Source of the DNA: Alloyangia mangrovi
GTDB taxonomy: Bacteria; Pseudomonadota; Alphaproteobacteria; Rhodobacterales; Rhodobacteraceae
Length of the DNA stretch: 38,170 nt
Direction of reading: 5' to 3'
NCBI RefSeq assembly: GCF_002300555.2
Contig: NZ_NTHN02000056.1
Location: 1 to 38,170 of the forward strand
The first letter of the stretch is position 1, and the number at the start of each line of letters is the position of its first letter. Shown piece by piece: positions 33,109 to 38,170 of the stretch. The translations under genes were made by a program, and so were the position numbers. The notes below the pieces were generated by a model, which was not told the origin of the DNA, searched no databases, and saw only the letters and a list, made by a program, of their open reading frames with translations.

Positions 33109-34602
33109 ATGGCTGAAACGGTTATTCAGGCAGGTCAGGAAATCGGCATCCGCATCGATGCTGTCTCCGCAGACATTGCGCGCTACACGCGGCAAGGAAA
33201 GACGCTGATCGTCGACTTGAAGAACGGCGACCGGGTGATCATTAATGATTATTACACACCGGCAGAAAACAATTCTCTGCACAGCCTGATCCTTGGCGAT
33301 TCCGAAGAGGCGGCGGTCGAGGGCGAAGGGGCTGCCGGCCTCGGAATGAGCATGGAAGATCAGGCCGCGCTCGCCGCAGCGGGCATCGGCACCCTTGGCC
33401 TCGCTCTGGCGAGCGGCGGAGGCGGAGGCTCCAAGAAGGACCCAACCGACAGCACCGATCCGACTGATGGGACGGACGGCACCGACCCGACCGATGGAAC
33501 CGACGGTACCGATCCGACAGATGGAACCGACGGCACCGACCCGACCGACGGGACAGACGGCACCGATCCGACCGACGGAACGGATGGCACCAACCCGACC
33601 GACGGTACGGACCCAACGGATGGCACCGATGGGGTGGGCACGCAGGGCTTCCTCGACCCGCTGGTCGCCGACGAGGGCCTGCTTGGAGATGTCACCGGAA
33701 ATGACGGGGTACTCGGCGAGGTGACAGGGTCTGAGGGCCTGCTCGGCGAACTGCTCGGACCTCAATCCGAGCTCAGTGAGCCCTTCGAAACCCTGATCGG
33801 CCAGCCCCTGCTCGGCGACGGCACCATCAGCTCGGAAACCGGGATTGCCGACGGACTTGTCTCCGACGACGGGCTTCTGGGAGATGCCACCGGCAACAGC
33901 GGCGCCCTCGGCGAGGTCACAGGCTCGGAGGGCCTGCTGGGTGAGCTGGCCGGCAACGATGGCGCGCTTGCCGAGATCACCGGCAGCGACGGGCTTGTCG
34001 GCGAGCTGACCGGAACCGGATTGCTCGGCGACAGGGATGGCACATCCGACGGGACACCCGGCACCGGTGAGCTGCTTGACGGCATACTTGGCGAAGACGG
34101 GTTGCTCTCCGGCGTCCTCGACAGCGGCGAGGGCCTGCTCGACCCTGTGATCGCCGATGACGGCCTGCTTGGCGACCTCACCGGCAACACAGGCGCACTT
34201 GGAGAGGTCACTGGTTCCGACGGTCTGCTCGGCGAATTGGTCGGCAACGATGGCGCGCTCGGCGAGATCACCGGCGACGCCGGGCTTGTCGGTGAGCTGA
34301 CCGGAACGGGACTGCTCGGTGACGGCGACGGCAGCGATGGCGGCGGCGTGGATGAGCTCCTCGGCGAGCTCATCGATGGCAGCTCCACCGAAAGCCTCCT
34401 CGGCGGCGAGACCCCGCTCGACGGTATCCTCGGCGAGAACGGCCTGCTGGGTGACAGCGGACTTCTGGGCGACGAGGGCCTGCTCGGTAGCGGCGAGTCT
34501 CTGCTCGGAGGGCTGACGGATGGCCTGAGCGGCGAAGGATCGCTGCTTGGCGGTGACCTGCTCGGCGGCCTCTCCGGCCCCGGCGAAGAAGATTTCAGCT
34601 GA
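33109..34602 (+). CDS. BapA-prefix acidic repeat protein 2 (decapeptide Gly-Leu repeats)
   Basis: 497 residues. Residues about 8-66 form a BapA-prefix-like domain (ADIARYTRQGKTLIVDLKNG, then IINDYYTP and SLHSLILGD). A hydrophobic Ala/Gly segment (86-102) ends in five Gly (103-107). A DPTDGTDGT nonapeptide tract covers 111-175. The rest is built of ten-residue units with the pattern G-[LA]-[LV]-G-[DE]-[LVIA]-T-G-[NS]-[DSE], followed by a looser GLLGD-rich tail. There is no RTX nonapeptide, no Cys and a very acidic composition. AAGGG lies seven bases upstream of the start. Prefix domain and nearby type I exporter suggest a small adhesin or matrix protein; the exact role is unknown. Confidence 0.8.
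   Translation: MAETVIQAGQEIGIRIDAVSADIARYTRQGKTLIVDLKNGDRVIINDYYTPAENNSLHSLILGDSEEAAVEGEGAAGLGMSMEDQAALAAAGIGTLGLALASGGGGGSKKDPTDSTDPTDGTDGTDPTDGTDGTDPTDGTDGTDPTDGTDGTDPTDGTDGTNPTDGTDPTDGTDGVGTQGFLDPLVADEGLLGDVTGNDGVLGEVTGSEGLLGELLGPQSELSEPFETLIGQPLLGDGTISSETGIADGLVSDDGLLGDATGNSGALGEVTGSEGLLGELAGNDGALAEITGSDGLVGELTGTGLLGDRDGTSDGTPGTGELLDGILGEDGLLSGVLDSGEGLLDPVIADDGLLGDLTGNTGALGEVTGSDGLLGELVGNDGALGEITGDAGLVGELTGTGLLGDGDGSDGGGVDELLGELIDGSSTESLLGGETPLDGILGENGLLGDSGLLGDEGLLGSGESLLGGLTDGLSGEGSLLGGDLLGGLSGPGEEDFS
33439..33633 (+). repeat. DPTDGTDGT nonapeptide tract (27-bp units)
   Basis: Tandem Asp-Pro-Thr-Asp-Gly-Thr units, about seven, with many different synonymous codons, so the repeat is kept at protein level. 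It probably forms a stiff, highly charged linker or calcium-binding stalk between the prefix domain and the decapeptide region. Confidence 0.85.
33664..34323 (+). repeat. Decapeptide repeat array in repeat protein 2
   Basis: Three blocks begin at 33664, 33859 and 34150, each opening with [VI]-[AS]-D-[ED]-GLLGD. Blocks two and three each hold five ten-residue units (for example GALGEVTGSE, GLLGELAGND, GLVGELTGTG). The starts of blocks two and three are 97 codons apart. Block one has three units. Regular Leu and Gly spacing suggests a stacked beta-type solenoid. Confidence 0.8.
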
Positions 34603-34630
34603 CCCCACTCACGGAACAACAGCTGAAACC

Positions 34631-34669
34631 GGCCTGCCCCGCTCCCCACCCCCTTCAGCGGGGCAGGCC
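34631..34669 (+). terminator. Strong hairpin after repeat-protein gene 2
   Basis: GGCCTGCCCCGCT (34631-34643) pairs perfectly with AGCGGGGCAGGCC (34657-34669) over a 13-nt loop, 29 bp after the stop. C-rich, not T-rich, sequence follows. GGCCTGCCCC recurs at 34711-34720 just before the next start codon, so the right arm could alternatively pair there and hide that start. Confidence 0.65.
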
Positions 34670-34720
34670 CCCCCAAATCCCCAGTGATCCCCCCAAGTTT
34701 CCAACCGAGAGGCCTGCCCC

Positions 34721-35014
34721 ATGGACCAGCGCCCAAAGCCATCCCGGCCCTCACGGACCCTGGCCTATGTCGCTCGCGGCGGCTGCCGAACGAACTGGAC
34801 GCAATTGCCCTTGGGGCAGCGCAGCGCAGCGAACCGCTGCGCTGCCCCTGCAGCCGGTGACGAAGCCGCGGAGGATGCCAATTTCCGCTCCCACGCAGTG
34901 GACCTGTCCCACAACGACGGCGCCCCCCGCGTCTTCTGCTCCGGCTGGTGGATCGCTCCGGCAACCTGCGTTGGCACCTTGGGCTGGGTCGCGCTGATCG
35001 CAGCCGTGCTGTGA
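34721..35014 (+). CDS. Hypothetical small protein with a C-terminal membrane helix
   Basis: 97 residues with a polar, Arg/Ala-rich N-terminal two-thirds containing four Cys in the body and a C-terminal hydrophobic segment (WWIAPATCVGTLGWVALIAAVL) that could be a tail anchor. GAGAGG lies seven bases before the ATG. I recognise no family, and codon third positions are only moderately GC-biased, so it may not be real. It sits between repeat protein 2 and the receiver protein gene, same strand. Confidence 0.4.
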   Translation: MDQRPKPSRPSRTLAYVARGGCRTNWTQLPLGQRSAANRCAAPAAGDEAAEDANFRSHAVDLSHNDGAPRVFCSGWWIAPATCVGTLGWVALIAAVL

Positions 35015-35089
35015 TCCGGCCCGCCCGGTTGCGCCGCCACGAGCCCTCACGAGACCGTCTTGTCTCCACTGACCGAAGAGGACCATTTC

Positions 35090-36094
35090 ATGCGACTTCT
35101 AGCCGTCGACGACAGCCCGGTGATGCGCGATTTGATTCCGCTGCTCGTCGACAACGACATGGTGGTCAGAAGCGCGGCCTCCGGATCAGCGGCCCTGAGC
35201 ATTTTGCAGGGCTCTGAGCAGCCCTTTGACTGCCTGCTGCTCGACATCGAAATGCCGGGCATGGACGGGATCGAGCTGTGCCGTCATGTGCGCAGTCTGC
35301 CACGCTACACGCTGACCCCGGTCATCATGCTCACGGCACGCACTGACGGGGGCAGCATCGAGGCCGCGTTTGCCGCCGGCGCCAATGACTACATCACTAA
35401 GACCCTGAATACGCGCACGCTCAGGGGACGCCTGCGTGTCGCCGAACGGCTGCGCGATGCGTCCGGGATGTTCCGGTGCGACCGGCGCCGGCTGAGTACC
35501 TTCGGGAAGCCTCGCGGAGCGCATCCCTTTTGCGCATCACAGAGTGTCACCATCCTCGGCACCGGTCAGATGATCGACCCGTTCTCCCTTGGAAACTACC
35601 TCGCGCAGCTACCGCGCCGCGATATCGAACACAGCCGCATCTTCGGGGCCCGGCTCGAGAACTTCGAGAAGATTTATCGCAGCACCACCACGCCCGAATT
35701 CGGAGACCTCTTGGTGGAGGTGGCGGAGGGGTTACAGGCCTTGGTGAGAGCATCATCGGCACTGACCTGCTATGACGGCAACGGCACGTTCATATGCCTC
35801 GCTCGCAGCGCCGATTTGCCCGCGACCGACCAGATGGAGGCCGAATTGGCCGCCCACCTTCAAGCGACCTGGCAGCAGGGCGCGACCGCTGCGTTGCCAC
35901 CATTGACCATCACGCTCGGCACCCCGGTCACGCCCTTCGCGAACAAGACCCAAAGGGTGCGCAAATCCCTGCTGCGCGCGCAGGCCCGGCTCGAGGCGCG
36001 TTCAGCCCGAAAGGGCCTCGGTCCCGCGGGGACACGGCACCCGCGGGAGACGATCTCTATGCGTGCCGCGGGCCTCGACGTGCCCCGGAACTGA
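35090..36094 (+). CDS. Receiver protein with degenerate GGDEF domain
   Basis: 334 residues. The receiver domain (1-120) is intact: acidic pair in LLAVDDSPVMRD, Asp52 in LLLDIEMPGMDG, then MLTA and Lys in YITKTL. Residues about 155-315 follow the diguanylate-cyclase pattern (FSLGNYLAQLPRRDIEHSRI, FGDLLVEVAEGLQALVRASS), but the signature loop reads YDGNGTF where GGDEF is expected, so cyclase activity is almost certainly lost. It may instead bind a partner or GTP. Start at 35090 has GAGG upstream. It fits a c-di-GMP-themed biofilm locus and may be an extra output of the nearby kinase. Confidence 0.75.
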   Translation: MRLLAVDDSPVMRDLIPLLVDNDMVVRSAASGSAALSILQGSEQPFDCLLLDIEMPGMDGIELCRHVRSLPRYTLTPVIMLTARTDGGSIEAAFAAGANDYITKTLNTRTLRGRLRVAERLRDASGMFRCDRRRLSTFGKPRGAHPFCASQSVTILGTGQMIDPFSLGNYLAQLPRRDIEHSRIFGARLENFEKIYRSTTTPEFGDLLVEVAEGLQALVRASSALTCYDGNGTFICLARSADLPATDQMEAELAAHLQATWQQGATAALPPLTITLGTPVTPFANKTQRVRKSLLRAQARLEARSARKGLGPAGTRHPRETISMRAAGLDVPRN

Positions 36095-36274
36095 CGTCCG
36101 ACACCCCAGATGCCGGCAACATCCCGAGTGGCATGCCGCAGTGGTCCTCGAAGGGCGCGGTCTAGAGGGGACCGACCCCTACCCCGCCCTGGCTTCGCAT
36201 AAGCGCCAATTAGTTGAATATCATCAGAGTAGAAACGTCACCTTTTAAGCGCTCGTGCTCGGCGTGGGCAGTTC

Positions 36275-37123
36275 TCAGAAATCGAGGCCGAGATCCAGCG
36301 TGCGGGCCGAATGGGTCAGCGCTCCGGCGGAGATGTAGTCGACTCCCGTGGCCGCCACCTCGGCGATGCGCTCGAGCTTCATGTTGCCCGAGGCCTCGAG
36401 CACCAGCCGCCCCGCGGTCATCGCCACCGCCTCGCGCAGCGCTCCGCTGTCCATGTTGTCGAGCAGCACCACGTCCGCTCCGCCCTCGTCCAGCACCTCG
36501 GCGAGTTGCTCGAGCGTGTCGACCTCGATCTCGACACGCACCATGTGCGAGGCCTGCCCCTTGATCGCCTGCAGCACCGGGCGGATGCCCCCCGCCGCGG
36601 CGATGTGGTTGTCCTTCACTAGGATGGCGTCCGACAGCGAGAAACGATGGTTGAAGCCGCCGCCGTGCAGCACCGCCTGTTTCTCGACAAGCCGCAGGCC
36701 GGGCGTGGTCTTGCGGGTGCAGGTGATGCGCGCCTTGGTGCCCTTGGTCTCGGCGACGAAACCGGCAGTGATCGTCGCGATGCCCGAGAGGCGACCGGTG
36801 AAGTTCAGCGCCACGCGCTCGGCGGTGAGGATCGAGGCGGCCTCGCCCTCGATCTCCATCAGCACGTCGCCGGGGATGATGGCGCTGCCGTCGGGCTTGT
36901 GAAGGGTCAGCGCCAGCGCGGGATCGACCAAGTGGAAGGCCATGCGCGCGATCTGCATTCCCGAGACGACGCCGGCTTCCCGCGCCCGCAGCTGCGCGCG
37001 GTAGCGCGTGCCCGCCGGGATCACCGTGCGGGTGGTCAGGTCGCCATAGGTGCCGAGGTCCTCCATCAGCGCGCCCCGCACCAGCGGGTCGAGGATCATG
37101 TCGGGCAGAGGCGGCAGGGACAT
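36275..37123 (-). CDS. nadC: Nicotinate-nucleotide pyrophosphorylase (carboxylating), quinolinate phosphoribosyltransferase
   Basis: 282 residues, the normal length. It converts quinolinate and PRPP to nicotinate mononucleotide, CO2 and PPi in de novo NAD synthesis. Family motifs are RKTTPGLRLVEKQAVLHGGG, FNHRFSLSDAILVKDNHI and the barrel strand EIEVDTLEQL, with VLLDNM and LEASGNM near the end carrying the phosphoribosyl site. Start 37123 overlaps the nadB stop (TGATG). It converges on the receiver gene across about 180 bases with no strong terminator hairpin that I can see. Confidence 0.96.
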   Translation of the reverse strand: MSLPPLPDMILDPLVRGALMEDLGTYGDLTTRTVIPAGTRYRAQLRAREAGVVSGMQIARMAFHLVDPALALTLHKPDGSAIIPGDVLMEIEGEAASILTAERVALNFTGRLSGIATITAGFVAETKGTKARITCTRKTTPGLRLVEKQAVLHGGGFNHRFSLSDAILVKDNHIAAAGGIRPVLQAIKGQASHMVRVEIEVDTLEQLAEVLDEGGADVVLLDNMDSGALREAVAMTAGRLVLEASGNMKLERIAEVAATGVDYISAGALTHSARTLDLGLDF

Positions 37124-38170
37124 CAGGCGGGTTCCTTCTGGAGCGTGTCGCGGAGGGCAAGCGCCTCCGTCAGGGTCATGCGGCTGCGGTGGCCGGTCTC
37201 GGCGGTTGCCTCGTTGGCGTCGGAGCGGAAATGCGCGCCGCGGCTCTCGCAGCGGGTCAGCGCCGCGGCGGCGATCAGCGTCGCCGTGGCGGTCATGTTG
37301 GCGAGCGCCGCGCAATGCGGCTGCGCCGCCTCGACGGCGGCGATCTCGCGCAGGCAGGCCGTGAGCCCCCCGGCGCTGCGGATCACCCCAGCGCCTGCCG
37401 TCATGGCCTTGCGCAGGCGGGTGACAAGCGCCGGATCGGGCACTTCGGCGGGGCCAGTGCGCGGCAGCGAGATCTCGGGGGTCGCGGCGACCTCGCCAAG
37501 CGCCTGCGCGATGTCGGCGGCGCAGCGGCGGGCGTAAACCAGCGCCTCGAGGAGCCCGTTCGACGCCAGCCGGTTCGCGCCGTGGAGCCCGGTCGAAGCG
37601 ACCTCGCCGCAGGCCCAGAGCCCTGCGAGCGAGGCGCGCCCGGAGGCATCCGTGGCGATCCCGCCCATATGGTAATGCGCGGCGGCGGCGACGGGGATGG
37701 GCTGCGTGACGGGGTCGATCCCGGCGCGGTCGCAGGCGGCGGTAAGCCCCGGGAAGTCATCCCGGATCCGGGAGCCGAGCGCGGCTCGCGTGTCGAGCAT
37801 GGGGCGCAGGCCGGACTGGCTCTGCGCGTAGACGGCGCGGGCGACGACGTCGCGCGGCGCGAGCTCGAGGTCCGGGTGCTGGCCGTCCATGAAGCGATGC
37901 CCCAGCCGGTTGACCAGCACCGCCCCCTCTCCGCGCAGCGCCTCGGTGGCGAGCGGCGCGGGGTCGAGCCCGATGTCCATGGCGGTGGGGTGGAACTGCA
38001 CGAACTCCATGTCGGCCATCACCGCACCGACCCGTGCCGCCAGCCCCGCGACCTGCCCGCGGATGCGCGCGGGGTTAGTGGTCAGCGCGTAAAGCCCGCC
38101 CGAGCCGCCCCCCGCCAGCAACACCGCCGGGGCGGTCACGGCGACGGAGGCGCCGCCTTCGGCAGGTGCC
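37123..38170 (-). CDS. nadB: L-aspartate oxidase, C-terminal part (5' end outside the window)
   Basis: 349 codons open to the right edge; the FAD-binding N-terminus lies outside. It oxidises L-aspartate to iminoaspartate for quinolinate synthesis (with NadA). Visible signatures are FVQFHPTAMDI, the active-site region AAHYHMGGIATDASGRAS and the FAD-contacting WACGEVASTGLHGANRLASN, plus the helical C-terminal domain. It is translationally coupled to nadC. nadA would be expected upstream, beyond the edge. Confidence 0.95.
   Translation of the reverse strand, partial: APAEGGASVAVTAPAVLLAGGGSGGLYALTTNPARIRGQVAGLAARVGAVMADMEFVQFHPTAMDIGLDPAPLATEALRGEGAVLVNRLGHRFMDGQHPDLELAPRDVVARAVYAQSQSGLRPMLDTRAALGSRIRDDFPGLTAACDRAGIDPVTQPIPVAAAAHYHMGGIATDASGRASLAGLWACGEVASTGLHGANRLASNGLLEALVYARRCAADIAQALGEVAATPEISLPRTGPAEVPDPALVTRLRKAMTAGAGVIRSAGGLTACLREIAAVEAAQPHCAALANMTATATLIAAAALTRCESRGAHFRSDANEATAETGHRSRMTLTEALALRDTLQKEPA

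Noticed and set aside
33439-33633. RTX calcium-binding repeats
   Set aside because: The pattern is DPTDGTDGT, not the glycine-rich GGxGxDxUx nonapeptide; no such motif was found in either repeat protein.
33088-34608. 506-codon minus-strand frame opposite repeat protein 2
   Set aside because: It is itself repetitive only because the sense strand is. No ribosome-binding site; the sense strand has a prefix domain, a good start and a following terminator.
1-38170. tRNA, rRNA, riboswitch, prophage or plasmid origin
   Set aside because: I looked for conserved tRNA arms, T-box and riboswitch cores, integrase or phage genes and iterons and saw none.

Overview
The window is GC-rich DNA with tightly packed genes. 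The gene families (tripartite TRAP transporters of both DctPQM and TAXI type, SulP, GntR-FCD and LysR regulators, a BapA-prefix/type I secretion locus, nadB-nadC) point to an alphaproteobacterium, most likely a marine or plant-associated member of the Rhodobacteraceae. This is an inference from gene content and base composition; no rRNA or other marker gene is present.

Region A (1-11.2 kb) is catabolic. A minus-strand operon runs from 6344 leftward: FAH-family hydrolase, glutathione S-transferase-like isomerase, TRAP binding protein, small and large TRAP permeases, FAD aromatic hydroxylase, and a second FAH-family gene cut by the window edge. A divergent GntR-FCD regulator faces it. The set fits uptake and breakdown of an aromatic acid, with ring-fission products handled by isomerase and FAH hydrolase. 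Next come two alpha/beta hydrolases, a quercetinase-like bicupin and a NodD-like LysR regulator, a possible flavonoid/depside cleavage module.

Region B (11.4-19.2 kb) starts with a wrecked IS5-type transposase that abuts a LysR gene. A plus-strand operon follows: TAXI-type TRAP binding protein, fused TRAP permease, sulfatase and SulP anion transporter. This is best read as import of a sulfate ester, its hydrolysis, and sulfate transport.

Region C (19.8-36.1 kb) is the most unusual part. It looks like a self-contained surface-protein export locus. A five-gene operon encodes a BapA-prefix protein, a TolC-type outer-membrane channel, a LapB-like ABC exporter, an HlyD-type adaptor and a one-POTRA Omp85 barrel. 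Two acidic Gly/Leu/Asp repeat proteins flank it; the second has the BapA prefix and a clear ten-residue repeat. Also present are a glycosyltransferase, a FixJ/NarL-type response regulator, a hybrid histidine kinase, and a receiver protein with a degenerate GGDEF domain. A short AT-rich motif (ATACTWTNG) recurs in three intergenic regions here and may be the regulator's site.

Region D (36.3-38.2 kb) is housekeeping NAD synthesis: nadC and the 3' part of nadB.

A striking sequence-wide feature is that four genes (GntR, SulP, repeat protein 1 and the FixJ-type regulator) are each put out of frame at a run of exactly seven C or G. Dropping one base restores a full-length protein each time, whereas the six-base C/G runs I noticed in coding sequence are in frame. 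This is either systematic homopolymer miscounting or a real slippage/phase-variation trait.
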